This document shows, in pieces, positions 47,982 through 58,694 of a stretch of DNA of 64,000 bases (positions are counted from its first letter, which is position 1; every line of letters starts with the position of its first letter). Origin of the DNA: Planctomycetota bacterium (lineage in GTDB: Bacteria > Planctomycetota > Phycisphaerae > Phycisphaerales > UBA1924). The translations under genes and the position numbers were made by a program. The stretch is taken from contig JAFEBP010000022.1 of the NCBI GenBank assembly GCA_018242605.1, forward strand, positions 1 through 64,000, in the 5' to 3' direction. Below the pieces are notes generated by a model. That model saw only the letters and a program-made list of their open reading frames with translations, was not told the origin of the DNA and did not search any database.

Positions 47982-49763
47982 CTATTGGAGCGAGACAAGA
48001 ACCAGCACCAATCCCTTGCCGTGACCCAGCGGCGTCATCGCCTTTCCGAGTACAGATCCGGGCATCCGCCTGGGGTCGCAGGCACGCATCGCGTGGCCGC
48101 GCGTGGCCGAGGTGGTGAGGAGGTCTCCCGGACGGATGGGGCCCGATGCGTCCGCGTCTACCCAGCAGTAGACTCTGCCCGAGAGGGCCACCGGACGATC
48201 TCCGTCGGCGAGGGTTCCCTCGTGCTTGAGACGCAGGCCCGCCGCGACGCCGCCCGCGCCGCTGATGATGCCGGCGACGGTGGGGTCATACTCGCTCGAG
48301 GCCAGCTGCAGCTTGCCCGGATGTTCCGGATCGATGCAGACGATCATGCCGGGGCGTGTGTCTTCATCGGGCGAAATCACATCAAACGGTTCGGCGATGT
48401 CGGCGCCACCGCGGATCTCGTATTGCTTGGCGCTCAGCAGTCCGGTAGCGGAGTTGAATCGCAAGGAAGTGCCAAATCCGCCGTCGGCTTGCGACGCCTG
48501 TGAGATATAGAAGATGCCATCGGCGCCCATCACCAGGTTCATGGCCTTGTTGGACGAAGCGCTGAAGATCTCGATTCCCGCCGCGTCGGCCTGGGTGGTG
48601 TTGGGGTTGGCGAAGCGAGCCGTGCGATAGGCCGCGGTGCCCACCACCTCCAGTTTCTGGGTCGGCGAGTTGGTGCCGATTCCGACGCGGTTGGACGCGT
48701 CGATCGTCATGGCGGCGCCCGCCCCGCCGTTCTGCAAGTGAATTCGCCCGCCCGCGGCCTCGTTCCGAATGACGGCGTCGTTTGCGATCGCGCTGCTGCT
48801 GTACTGCCCGCCCCCGCCCGCGACGCCGATGGTCAGGGTGGCGGCGGAACCGTTCAGGAAGCGCAGGGCGTGCGGTGCCGCGCCCGAGAGGTATGTTTCG
48901 CCCGCTACTTCCAGGGGCCCGCGAGCGGTCGAGCCGCCGATCCCGACGAATCCGCCATCGGGGTTCAGGAGCAAGGTGTCGGGGCCCGCGAGCGTCGAGT
49001 GGTCATTGCGTGCCTGAATTCGGCCGTACCACCCGGCTCCCACGCCCGTGGCGTTGAACTCCAGCAGCGAGTTGCCGAAATCCCCTCCCCGCAGGCGAAG
49101 GGGCAACGCCGCGCCGGCGACCGTCAGGGTGTTCGTGAACGTGTTGGTCGCGTCGAGCCGGGGAATATTGCCCGAGAGGCGGGCGTCCGCGAGCGTGCCG
49201 GTGCTGATGTTGGAAGCGACGAGGCCGATCAGGGCGGCGCCGTTTCCGGCGTAGGTGTTGTTGGAGTTGGTGAGGTTGAGCGTGCCGGCGTACGTGCCCG
49301 AAAGTCGTGGGCTTGCGATCTGTCCGCTCACGAGGTTGGAGGCGTCCTGGAAGTACGCCGAGGATTGGCCGTTCAGGGTCGTTGCGTTGAGCGCAAAGGG
49401 AGAAGGCGCGATGCGCTGGCGGGGAGCCAGCGTCGTGTAAGCACCGCCGCCCGCCGGCCGCACGGAAATCTCCAGCCACCTGGCCTGACCGCTAAACGCG
49501 GCGGCACCGAAGTCCAAGTCGACGGCGAATCGTCCCTGTTCGATGTCGACCGCGGACGATGTGAGGGTCGCGCCGACCTGCCCTCCCGAACTCGCGGCAT
49601 CGAACAGGCGGAACTGGAAGTCCGCGCTCCCCGTGAACGCCGCTCCTTGTTGCGAGAGCTCTCCTTGGTACGTCACCGATGAACCGACCGGGCCGGCCAG
49701 GCATGGACTAAGGGCGATTCCGCCCAGAACAGCGCAGATAGCGAATCGTTGTAATTGTCTCAT
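47982..49763 (-). CDS. Large secreted fibre-like protein
   Basis: A 593-aa exported protein with a signal peptide (MRQLQRFAICAVLGGIALSPCLAG). The middle is Ala/Gly/Asn/Ser/Thr-rich with beta repeats resembling phage tail-fibre or autotransporter passengers (NTYAGNGAALIG, NTFTNTLTVAG). The C-terminus has a conserved module GGADIAEPFDV..GMIVCID...VAGIISGAGG....GDLLTTSATRGHAM, found in surface proteins of other bacteria. Function unknown; likely surface-exposed. Divergent from the sigma/kinase pair. Confidence 0.8.
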   Translation of the reverse strand: MRQLQRFAICAVLGGIALSPCLAGPVGSSVTYQGELSQQGAAFTGSADFQFRLFDAASSGGQVGATLTSSAVDIEQGRFAVDLDFGAAAFSGQARWLEISVRPAGGGAYTTLAPRQRIAPSPFALNATTLNGQSSAYFQDASNLVSGQIASPRLSGTYAGTLNLTNSNNTYAGNGAALIGLVASNISTGTLADARLSGNIPRLDATNTFTNTLTVAGAALPLRLRGGDFGNSLLEFNATGVGAGWYGRIQARNDHSTLAGPDTLLLNPDGGFVGIGGSTARGPLEVAGETYLSGAAPHALRFLNGSAATLTIGVAGGGGQYSSSAIANDAVIRNEAAGGRIHLQNGGAGAAMTIDASNRVGIGTNSPTQKLEVVGTAAYRTARFANPNTTQADAAGIEIFSASSNKAMNLVMGADGIFYISQASQADGGFGTSLRFNSATGLLSAKQYEIRGGADIAEPFDVISPDEDTRPGMIVCIDPEHPGKLQLASSEYDPTVAGIISGAGGVAAGLRLKHEGTLADGDRPVALSGRVYCWVDADASGPIRPGDLLTTSATRGHAMRACDPRRMPGSVLGKAMTPLGHGKGLVLVLVSLQ

Positions 49764-49925
49764 GGGTGGCTCCGGGTCTAAGGGGCGAGTGGGGATGCGC
49801 GGACCGCGTCCGCTATGTGGAGATGCTCAAAGACTCGGAGGTGTCCGCCACAATTCCGGTGACAATTGCTGGGACCCTACCATGTTCGGCGTTTGTGGGA
49901 CCCCGTTGGCCTTGATTTAGCACGT

Positions 49926-50489
49926 ATGGAGCCGCAGAGTGTTACGCGGATACTCGAGCGAGCCGCGGCGGGTCACCCGTCCGGGGCCGAGTTGCTCATT
50001 CCCGTGGTATACGAAGAACTTCGGCGGTTGGCCCGGGCGTACATGCGGCGGGAGAGGGCGGATCACACTCTGCAACCCACCGCGCTTGTCAACGAGGCGT
50101 GTGCTTCGCTGCTCGCCAGCGAGGGGCTGACGTGGGAGGGACGAGCTCATTTCTTCGCGATCGCTTCCCGGGCCATGCGCCGGGTGCTCGCCACGCACGC
50201 AAGAGACCGGCGCGCCGCCAAGCGAACCCCGGACGGCGTTCGGGTGGATATGTCGGACGCAATCACCTGGGCGGCATCGACGGTTGACATGATTGCTCTG
50301 GACGACACTCTCCAGAAGCTCGAACGGTTGAACCCCGAACACGCGGAAATGGTGGAACTGCGCTATTTCGGGGGGCTTTCGATCGATGAGATGTCTGTGG
50401 TGCTGGGGTTCCCCAAGCGGACTATCGAGCGGCGATGGCGGGCGGTCCAGGCCTGGATCGCCCGCGAACTGCAGGCCGAAGGTTCTTGA
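49926..50489 (+). CDS. ECF-type sigma factor (Sigma70_ECF)
   Basis: A 187-aa sigma factor with VVYEELRRLARAYM, QPTALVNEACASLL and region 4 MVELRYFGGLSIDEMSVVLGFPKRTIERRWRA. The FFAIASRAMRRVLATHARDR segment is typical of planctomycete ECF factors. ATG at 49926. The kinase gene begins 17 bases after it, so they form a pair. Such sigma-kinase pairs are known in this phylum; phosphorylation of the sigma by the kinase is inferred, not shown. Confidence 0.92.
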   Translation: MEPQSVTRILERAAAGHPSGAELLIPVVYEELRRLARAYMRRERADHTLQPTALVNEACASLLASEGLTWEGRAHFFAIASRAMRRVLATHARDRRAAKRTPDGVRVDMSDAITWAASTVDMIALDDTLQKLERLNPEHAEMVELRYFGGLSIDEMSVVLGFPKRTIERRWRAVQAWIARELQAEGS

Positions 50490-50506
50490 CGTACGTCACT
50501 CCACAC

Positions 50507-53500
50507 ATGGACCCGAAGAAGTACAACCTGGCCCACCGGGCCTTCATGGAAGTCTGCGACCTGGAGGCGGGTGAACGCACACGCCGCCTCAGGCTCGCGG
50601 TCGGCGACGATCCGGAGTTGGAAGCGGTTGTTCGCGGTATGCTCGCGCAGGATCAGGTTGCTGCTGCAGAGCGGGTCGCCACGCGTCCACCGTTCGACGG
50701 TTTGCTCCTGGGAGCGGATGACCCGGTCACACCCGAAGAAGTGCCGGAGTTCATCGGCCCGTACCGGGTGATCCGCCGGATCGGCGAGGGGGGCATGGGG
50801 ACCGTCTACGAGGCCGAGCAGGATCAGCCGCGTAGACGCGTCGCGATCAAGGTGATGCGGCGGGGGATGGCGTCAGGTAGGGGTCGGTTTCTCAGGGAGA
50901 TCGAGACGCTGGGCAGGCTGCAACACCCCGGCATCGCACGTGTCTACGGCGCGGGGGTCGCCGTGGTCGCAGGGAGTGACGCGCCGTACTTCGCGATGGA
51001 GTTTGTGGATGGCGTGACGCTGACGCGCTTCGCGGACGAGCAGAATCTTGCCATGCGCGAGCGGCTCGGCCTGATCGCGGCTACCTGCGACGCCGTTCAC
51101 GCCGCACACCAGCGCGGCGTTGTGCACCGAGATCTCAAGCCGCAAAACGTTCTCGCGGAACGTCGACCGACGGACGCGAACGCAGAGTACTCGGTGAAGA
51201 TCCTGGACTTTGGAATCGCCCGGGTGGTGACGCCGGAGGATCACTCAGTCAGCATGCGTACCGAAGCGGGGCAGATCATCGGGACCATCTGTTACATGAG
51301 CCCGGAACAGTTGCACGGCGAGCCGGCGACCATCGACACCCGATCCGACGTGTACGCGTTGGGGGTGCTTCTGTACGAACTGCTCAGTGGTCGACTGCCG
51401 CACGACGTGCGTTCGCTGACGCTCCCGGAGGCGGCACGGATCGTGGCGTTCGATCCGCCCACGCGACTGTCAACGTTGAACCCGAACTTGCGCGGAGACG
51501 TGGAGTCCATCGTCGCCAAGGCCTTGGAGCCCGATCGACAACGCCGCTATCAATCGGCGTCCGAACTGGCGTCGGACATTCGCCGCTTCCTTCGCGACGA
51601 GCCCGTGACCGCCCGTCCGCTGACCATGATGTACCAACTGCGCAAGTTCGCGAGCCGCAACCCCGGCTTGGCTTGGGGCGTGGGAGTCGCGGCGGCGGGG
51701 CTGCTGATCGGCGCTGTCAGCACAGCCGTCGCCCTGGTGGGCTCGATCCGCAACGAGAGCCGGGCGATCGCGAGTGAGGCGGCCGCCCGACGAAGCGAGG
51801 CGCAGGCGCGAGCGGAGTCTTACCGCTTGGCGCTGGCCGCGGCCGACGCGAGCGCCGCGCCCGATCCCGTGCGATCGCGTCGGCTCCTGGATGAAGTGCC
51901 CGCCGAGATGCGCGGGTGGGAGTGGCACCACTATCGCAGTCGGTTGGAGAGGACCACCCAGGTGATTCCGGGCGACTCGGTCGCGACCGCCGCCATCGGT
52001 GGTGCCAGCGGAGCATCGATTGCGGTGTGCCGCGAAGGTCGAGTGGAAATCGTCGATATCGAATCGGAATCAAGGCGAGTGCTGAGCGCATCGGACGGGT
52101 TCTTGAGCCGCCCCGTTTTTAGCGGCAGTGGTTCGCGTCTGGCCGCGTTGGAGGCCGCTTCGGACGGAGCCGTTTCGGTGGTGGTGTATGAGGAGGATCG
52201 ACCTGTAGCCCAACTGTCGGCGGGCACCGTGTGGGATGAGCCCAGAATGGGGCTCTCTTTCGACGGTTGCACCATGTGGATCGAGGATTCCAGCCAGGGA
52301 TTCCGCATCATGGATACCGATTCGGGAACGACGTTGTGGGCCCGCCCGCCTGCTCCGTTGGGGACGCGCAGGATCGGTCTGTTTCGTTCCGACGGGCAGT
52401 TCGAGTGGTGCGTCTTGGATGCGGAAGCACGCCGCGCCGAGAGTCCGGACGGAGCTGTTTCCCGCGACCTGGCGTTCGACTTGATGAACTCGCTGGACCA
52501 CAACGCAACAATTACGCTGCGCGATCCGGACGGTACTCTGGACAAGCGGGCTGTTGAGATCTATGACGCTCTTGGTCAGCGGATCGCCGTTCTGACGGGG
52601 CACACCCGCTTTGTGACCGCCGCGGCGATCTCACCCGACGGAACGTTGATCGCGACCGCCGCCGCGGACAACACCATTCGCGTCTGGGACACCGCGGGAG
52701 TCTGCCGCACGGTGATCCCTATTGACCCGATCGCCGTCGCTGTGCGGTGGGGGGCCAGAGGAGAATCACTCCTCTGCGCCGACGATCGCGGCGGGGCATT
52801 CGTGGTCACTCTCGCGGAACCGTGCGTGCGGACACTGAGAGGCCACACCAGTTTCGTCTACTTCGCGGCATTCAGCCCCGACTCCACCCTCATCGCGTCT
52901 GCCTCATGGGCGGACGCGGTCCGAGTGTGGAATTCGTCGACGGGCTCACCCGTGGCGGTGCTCGACCGGTCGTTTGCCCAGATCTACCCGCCGGTCATGC
53001 TCGGGTTCACCCGGGATGGCACGCGGCTCTTTGTTCAGGAGCAAGGGGACTCCGTCTCCACTTGGAGTGTCCAAGGCGTGAGCCAGGGCGTCACGCGGCG
53101 TGAGCCGGAGTCGCCGGTGATCCGCACATTGCGAGATGATCCGTGGTCGGTGGCCGCCTCTTCAACCCGTTGGTGCAGGTTGCAGGGTGGGCAGGTTCGC
53201 GCCGTGTCGCCCCGTGGTGACCTCCTGGCCTTCGAGTCCGGTCCCGGAAATGTGAAGATCCGCGACGTTCATTCCGGACGCGGCGAACTGTGCGAGATAT
53301 CTACCGGCGAGCACTCAGTCTCCGCGGTCGCTGTCTCGCCCGATGGATCGCTTCTCGCAACGAGCTCCGAGGGCCCCAAGATCTCTGTGTGGTCTTTGCC
53401 CGAGGGCAAGTTGGTACGGACGCTCTCCAGGCATGAAGGTCCTGTCTTTTCGCTGGATTTCAGCCCCGACGGTTCTCGACTCGCCAGCGCGGGGGAGGAC

Positions 53501-53725
53501 ACGGTCGTGCTTCTCTGGCACACGGGATCCTGGGAGCCCCTCGCCGAACTCCGGGGCCATACGAAGTACGTGAGCGCTGTGTCATTCAGCACGGACGGCA
53601 CGCAGATCGTGACCGCCAGCGGCGATGGAACCGTCAAGGTCTGGGACACGTTGTCACCGCGAGATCGGTCGGCGCTGCTTCGTTCGGCTGGCCTTGATTC
53701 AAGCCATACGAATCCAGCGGAGTAA
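50507..53725 (+). CDS. Transmembrane Ser/Thr protein kinase with WD40 repeats
   Basis: A 1072-aa protein with the same architecture as the one at 27936-31274. The kinase domain (about 80-360) has IGEGGMGTVYEAEQ, VAIKVM, VVHRDLKPQNVL, ILDFGIA and GTICYMSPEQ. A helix follows (LAWGVGVAAAGLLIGAVSTAV, about 390-410), then a coiled segment and WD40-type repeats (ISPDGTLIATAAADNTIRVW, SPDSTLIASASWADAVRVW, STDGTQIVTASGDGTVKVW). The ATG at 50507 is just after the sigma gene. The last 27 bases overlap the ABC permease gene on the other strand. Confidence 0.94.
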   Translation: MDPKKYNLAHRAFMEVCDLEAGERTRRLRLAVGDDPELEAVVRGMLAQDQVAAAERVATRPPFDGLLLGADDPVTPEEVPEFIGPYRVIRRIGEGGMGTVYEAEQDQPRRRVAIKVMRRGMASGRGRFLREIETLGRLQHPGIARVYGAGVAVVAGSDAPYFAMEFVDGVTLTRFADEQNLAMRERLGLIAATCDAVHAAHQRGVVHRDLKPQNVLAERRPTDANAEYSVKILDFGIARVVTPEDHSVSMRTEAGQIIGTICYMSPEQLHGEPATIDTRSDVYALGVLLYELLSGRLPHDVRSLTLPEAARIVAFDPPTRLSTLNPNLRGDVESIVAKALEPDRQRRYQSASELASDIRRFLRDEPVTARPLTMMYQLRKFASRNPGLAWGVGVAAAGLLIGAVSTAVALVGSIRNESRAIASEAAARRSEAQARAESYRLALAAADASAAPDPVRSRRLLDEVPAEMRGWEWHHYRSRLERTTQVIPGDSVATAAIGGASGASIAVCREGRVEIVDIESESRRVLSASDGFLSRPVFSGSGSRLAALEAASDGAVSVVVYEEDRPVAQLSAGTVWDEPRMGLSFDGCTMWIEDSSQGFRIMDTDSGTTLWARPPAPLGTRRIGLFRSDGQFEWCVLDAEARRAESPDGAVSRDLAFDLMNSLDHNATITLRDPDGTLDKRAVEIYDALGQRIAVLTGHTRFVTAAAISPDGTLIATAAADNTIRVWDTAGVCRTVIPIDPIAVAVRWGARGESLLCADDRGGAFVVTLAEPCVRTLRGHTSFVYFAAFSPDSTLIASASWADAVRVWNSSTGSPVAVLDRSFAQIYPPVMLGFTRDGTRLFVQEQGDSVSTWSVQGVSQGVTRREPESPVIRTLRDDPWSVAASSTRWCRLQGGQVRAVSPRGDLLAFESGPGNVKIRDVHSGRGELCEISTGEHSVSAVAVSPDGSLLATSSEGPKISVWSLPEGKLVRTLSRHEGPVFSLDFSPDGSRLASAGEDTVVLLWHTGSWEPLAELRGHTKYVSAVSFSTDGTQIVTASGDGTVKVWDTLSPRDRSALLRSAGLDSSHTNPAE

Positions 53726-55089
53726 CGTCCGGAAGTTCGGTGGTTTGCCGTACATCAACACGCCGATGCGGAAGACCTTGGAGGCCGCCCACAGCGCGAC
53801 GCCCACGTACACGAAGCCCAGGACGATGGTGGCGGGGATCTGCCACGCCGGCACCGGTTCGCTGCCCGAGATGCGCAGCACCATCACGAACGGCGAGATG
53901 GGCGGCAGGAAACTCACCACCTGCGAGAACATGCTGTTGGGGTTACGCAGGATCGGCAGCCACAGCATCATGGGGATAACCAGAACGATCATGATCGGCC
54001 CCAAAAGCGACTGGGCCTCGCGGATGTCAGAGACGGCACTGCCGATCGCGGCCATCAGGCTGGCGATCATGAAGAAGGCGATGACGAAGTACACGAACAG
54101 ATAGAGCAGATTCGTGAGTGCGACGATGTCGCCCATGTTCTTGAAGACGAGCGCCGCCAGCCCCGCTCCGCTGTACAGGAACATCATCATCAGGCCCACC
54201 GCCATCTGCCCCAGGATCTTGCCCGTGAGCAGCTCCATCGGCGAGACCGCGCTGAGCAACACCTCCATCACGCGGCTGGACTTCTCCTCGATGGTCGATG
54301 TGAGCAACTGCTGCCCGCACGCGAACGTCGCGATCCAGAGCAGGAACATGAACGCCCCGGGGACCAGGATCTTGACGGCGTCGTTGATGTTCTTGTCGCC
54401 GCTGGAAGTGACGCTCTTGGCCTCGACTTTCGGTGCGTCGGTGATGGCCCGCACCTTGGCCACGTCCATGCCGTTGGTCTCGATGCGTGCGTCGACGATC
54501 GCCCGGCCGATCTGGCGTTGAATGTCGCTCTGCACTTCAACGTCGAGCTTGGGAGCGACGAAGAAATCGAACGAGCCGAACACGCCGTCCTTGTCGGCCT
54601 TCAGCGACTCTGCCGGGATAACGGCCAGCGCGAGGCAAGGGTCATCGCCCTCGGCGTTCTTGGCCTTGTCCCCCGTGCGGCGGATCTCGTCCTTGACCTT
54701 CTCGGGGTCGCTCGTCACCGGCAGCGATTGCACGGTGAGCGACGGGGCTTTGGCCTCGGCCGCTTTGGCAATCATCCCGGTATTGGTTTTCGCCATGTCC
54801 TTCGCGGCCTGCGGCGCGGGCAGCTCTTCCATGACCTTCTTGGCCTTCTCGGCCATGCGGGCCGCGAGCTTCTCGGGGGTGAAGGCGTCGAGAATCTTGG
54901 GCGCCACCACTCCGGTCCGATCGATCACCGAGACGTGACCCTTGACCTTGGGCGACGCCGCGTTCATCAGAATCGGGAGCAACGCGAAGACGCACAGCAT
55001 CATCACCGGAGGCAGCACCAGCCCGAGCAGGAAGGCCTTGGTGAACACGGTGGCCGCGAACTCGCGGCCGGCAATTCGTAGTGTCTTCT

Positions 55090-55093
<4 letters not shown>
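53699..55093 (-). CDS. ABC-2-type permease (NatB-like)
   Basis: A 464-aa permease with one N-terminal helix (TKAFLLGLVLPPVMMLCVFALLP), a large extracytoplasmic domain (about 50-235) and five or so C-terminal helices (from FMFLLWIATFACGQQLL to ILGFVYVGVALW). The EEKSSRVMEVLLSAVSP segment is the hallmark of NatB/ABC-2 permeases. Starts with ATGA overlapping the ATPase gene, so translationally coupled. Exports Na+, a drug or a peptide in relatives; substrate unknown. Confidence 0.9.
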
Positions 55094-56121
<1,028 letters not shown>

Positions 56122-56222
56122 CGGATTCCCGTGCGGCGGCGTTGAGCGTGGTCGGGGCGGGCAGCTGTCGCTGCGATTCGGCGCGCGAAAGTACGCATGC
56201 GACCCCGATACTCTTGCACCGC

Positions 56223-57344
56223 ATGCCGGTTGATGAACCCACAGTCTCCATAGGCTCCCGCCAGATCCCGGCGCGGGTCTTCCAGCGCTTGGCCGACATG
56301 GATGAACTGGAGAAACGCCTGGCCGAGCAACTCGAAGACCCAGCGGTGCTGACGGATCATCGCAAGGTGCGCGAGTACTCGGTCCAGCGCTCCACGCTCA
56401 TGCCGGTGGTGGAGGGGTACCGGCGCCTGAGCGCACTTCGCAAGGAATCAGAGGATCTCCGCGGCGTCATCCGTGCAGGAGACGACAAGGACCTGATCGA
56501 GCTTGCACGCGAAGAGCTTCCCAATGTTGAGCAGCGGCTGGAGGAGACGCTCGACGCGGTCCTTTCCCGCCTGGTGACCACCGAGGACCGCAAGATCGGG
56601 TCGGTGATGATGGAACTGCGCGCCGGGACCGGCGGCGACGAGGCGGCGCTCTGGTGCCGCGACCTGCTGGAGATGTACGAGAAGTACGCCGCTCGCCGCG
56701 GGTGGACGATCGAAACGCTCGAACTGACCGCCGAACCCTCCACGGGGGGTGTGCGCAGCGCTGTCATCAACATCCGGGGCGAGGGAGTGTGGAGCGAGAT
56801 GGCGTTCGAGGCCGGCGTGCACAGCGTCAAACGCGTGCCCGCGACCGAGGCGCAGGGACGCATCCACACCAGCACCGCGACGGTGGCCGTGCTGCCCGAG
56901 CCCGAGGAGATCGATATTAAAATTGATTGGGCCAACGACGTGGAAGAGAACGTGACGACCAGCCAGGGCCCGGGCGGTCAGAACGTGAACAAGGTGGCGA
57001 CCGCCGTTCAGCTGCACCACAAACCCACCGGCATCCTGATCCGGATGCAGGAGAGCAAAAGCCAGCAGCAGAACCGCGCCGCGGCCCGGCGGCTGCTCCT
57101 CACCAAGTTGCTGGATTTTGAGCAACGCAAGAAGCACGCCGAGCGATCCGCGGCTCGTCGCAACCAGATCGGCAGCGGCGACCGCAGCGAGAAGATCCGC
57201 ACGTATCGCTGGAAGGAAGGCATTGTGGCCGACGAGCGGTTGCCCGGGGAGTATCAGCTGCGGAACCTGATCGCGGGCGACATGGGCGAGATCATGCGAG
57301 ACCTGCTCGACGCCGAGACGGGGCGACGGTTGGCGGAGTTGTGA
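56223..57344 (+). CDS. prfA: Peptide chain release factor 1
   Basis: Reads UAA and UAG and triggers release. The 373-aa protein has the PxT anticodon motif (VKRVPATEAQGRIHTS) and the GGQ loop. The flanks read QGPGGQNVNKVATAVQLHHKPTGI instead of the usual GAGGQHVN; this GPGGQNVNK form is more like ArfB/PrfH, but length and PAT support RF1. ATG 56223; the frame upstream is not RF1-like. A near-perfect hairpin (57350-57376) follows the stop. Confidence 0.93.
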   Translation: MPVDEPTVSIGSRQIPARVFQRLADMDELEKRLAEQLEDPAVLTDHRKVREYSVQRSTLMPVVEGYRRLSALRKESEDLRGVIRAGDDKDLIELAREELPNVEQRLEETLDAVLSRLVTTEDRKIGSVMMELRAGTGGDEAALWCRDLLEMYEKYAARRGWTIETLELTAEPSTGGVRSAVINIRGEGVWSEMAFEAGVHSVKRVPATEAQGRIHTSTATVAVLPEPEEIDIKIDWANDVEENVTTSQGPGGQNVNKVATAVQLHHKPTGILIRMQESKSQQQNRAAARRLLLTKLLDFEQRKKHAERSAARRNQIGSGDRSEKIRTYRWKEGIVADERLPGEYQLRNLIAGDMGEIMRDLLDAETGRRLAEL

Positions 57345-57349
57345 ATGAA

Positions 57350-57376
57350 ACGCCGGAGTCCGTTGGACCCCGGCGT
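57350..57376 (+). terminator. Hairpin after prfA
   Basis: Stem ACGCCGGAGTCC / GGACCCCGGCGT, 11 of 12 pairs, GTT loop, 6 bases after the prfA stop. No T-run follows, so Rho-independent termination is not certain. Confidence 0.5.
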
Positions 57377-57431
57377 CGTCTGTGCCTGCAACCCACGAGA
57401 TCAATCCGCTGGATTCTTCAGCGGACGAGGA

Positions 57432-58211
57432 TCAGCAACCCCCGTTCTCCCAGGCGACGAAGAAGTCCTGGACGTCAGAGCCGTCCACGCCGCCATCCTC
57501 GTTCACGTCCGCCGCGGGCATGCCGCCTTCCCAATCAGCGAAGAACGCTTGGACGTCGGTGCCGTCGACGCCCCCGTCCTGGTTGTAGTCCGCGGGGCAG
57601 GGCGTAGGCTGCGATTCGTAGAAGCCGCCGTTGAACGAGACATAGGTTCCCTGACCTTGGGTGCTGAAGGAGTTGTACAGCACGCTTGTGGGCGTCCACA
57701 CTCCGGTCACGGGGTTGCGTGCCTCGAACAGCAAGTTGGCCCTGAAATCCTTCGAATCGACCTGCGCCACAACCTCGCCCGCAATCGACAGGCTCATGCC
57801 CGTCACCATCGGGACGGGGCTCCCCAACATGTCGAACGTGCGGATGGTCAGCCGTGTCGGAACCGTCGTCGTGACGAAGCTCGTTCCGTACAGGAACGTG
57901 AACGGTGAGGTGCCCAGGAACACCGCAACGCCTTGGTCAAGGGAGCTGGCGTTGATGTTCAACGAGACAGCGTCGAGCGGAGAGCCTCGCAGGGAGTTGA
58001 CAATGGGCGCGCCGGCGTCGCCCCACCAGCGGGCGATCACGCCTTCCATGCTCATGCCGGTGTAGGTGTTCGTCTGTCCGCCGTAGTCACCCGCGTTCCC
58101 TGTGAAGGAGAAGACCACGCCGTTGGTCGGCGGATACATGGGGCCGTGCATGCCTCCCGCGGCGAACTGGCACAAGCACAGCGCCGCGCCGTACGCGATG
58201 AGTAATTTCAT
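57432..58211 (-). CDS. Secreted GC-type dockerin-anchored protein
   Basis: A 259-aa exported protein. Signal peptide KLLIAYGAALCLCQFAAGG, then a beta-rich body (about 25-205) and, at the C-terminus, two EF-hand-like calcium loops: DYNQDGGVDGTDVQAFFADW and DVNEDGGVDGSDVQDFFVAW, ending NGGC. The pattern of Asp at positions 1, 3, 5 and 12 is dockerin type I. The ATG at 58211 is preferred to 58217 because AGGAGA lies 7 bases upstream of it. Partner (cohesin or sorting system) is unknown. Confidence 0.9.
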   Translation of the reverse strand: MKLLIAYGAALCLCQFAAGGMHGPMYPPTNGVVFSFTGNAGDYGGQTNTYTGMSMEGVIARWWGDAGAPIVNSLRGSPLDAVSLNINASSLDQGVAVFLGTSPFTFLYGTSFVTTTVPTRLTIRTFDMLGSPVPMVTGMSLSIAGEVVAQVDSKDFRANLLFEARNPVTGVWTPTSVLYNSFSTQGQGTYVSFNGGFYESQPTPCPADYNQDGGVDGTDVQAFFADWEGGMPAADVNEDGGVDGSDVQDFFVAWENGGC

Positions 58212-58694
58212 GTGCATTCTCCTGATCCTCGGGGTCGGCGCATCGCGGATCGCGACGTATTCCGCATTCACCGTCGCTCCGAGGACAGCGCCGATGAACC
58301 GGGCGTGCCGTTCACGCTCCGCGGCCGGTCGACCGCGGGCGAGCCTCTCCGCCGACCCGCCCTACTCCCGACGGCCACGCCCAAGCGTTGATTCGGGTCG
58401 GACTTGCTCGGCTAAGTATCCCGCGTCCGCCTGTCCGGGGCGACGAGGAAGTTTCCCCGATCATGGAAACACATCCCCTGAACGGGCCAGTAGCTGGTCA
58501 TTGAGCGGCAAATTGTCGCGGGGCGGGTGAGTGGTCGGCCGGAGGGTGGGTGCCTACACTCTCGACCCTTGTGGACACGCCGCGCTCTGACGGGCACGGG
58601 TGACATCCCAAGCCGAAAGTACTACCGAGCCTTGCTCGTCCTTCGCCGGGACGGGCGTCCGAGTTATCGGAGGCCGGTGGGAGGTTGATATAGG
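58212..58694. other. Non-coding region before rplK
   Basis: 483 bases. No gene, tRNA or secE/nusG sequence is present. A TACACT at 58555-58560 might be a -10 element without a clear -35. GGGAGG (58678-58683) lies about 11 bases upstream of the rplK ATG. It probably holds the promoter and leader of the rplKAJL cluster and the promoter of the dockerin gene. Confidence 0.55.

Noticed and set aside
49870-49905. Direct repeat of GGGACCC before the ECF sigma gene at 49926
   Set aside because: Only 7 bases long and two copies; could be chance in GC-rich DNA.
57350-57376. Hairpin after prfA as a certain intrinsic terminator
   Set aside because: No T-run follows, so it is listed only as a possible terminator.
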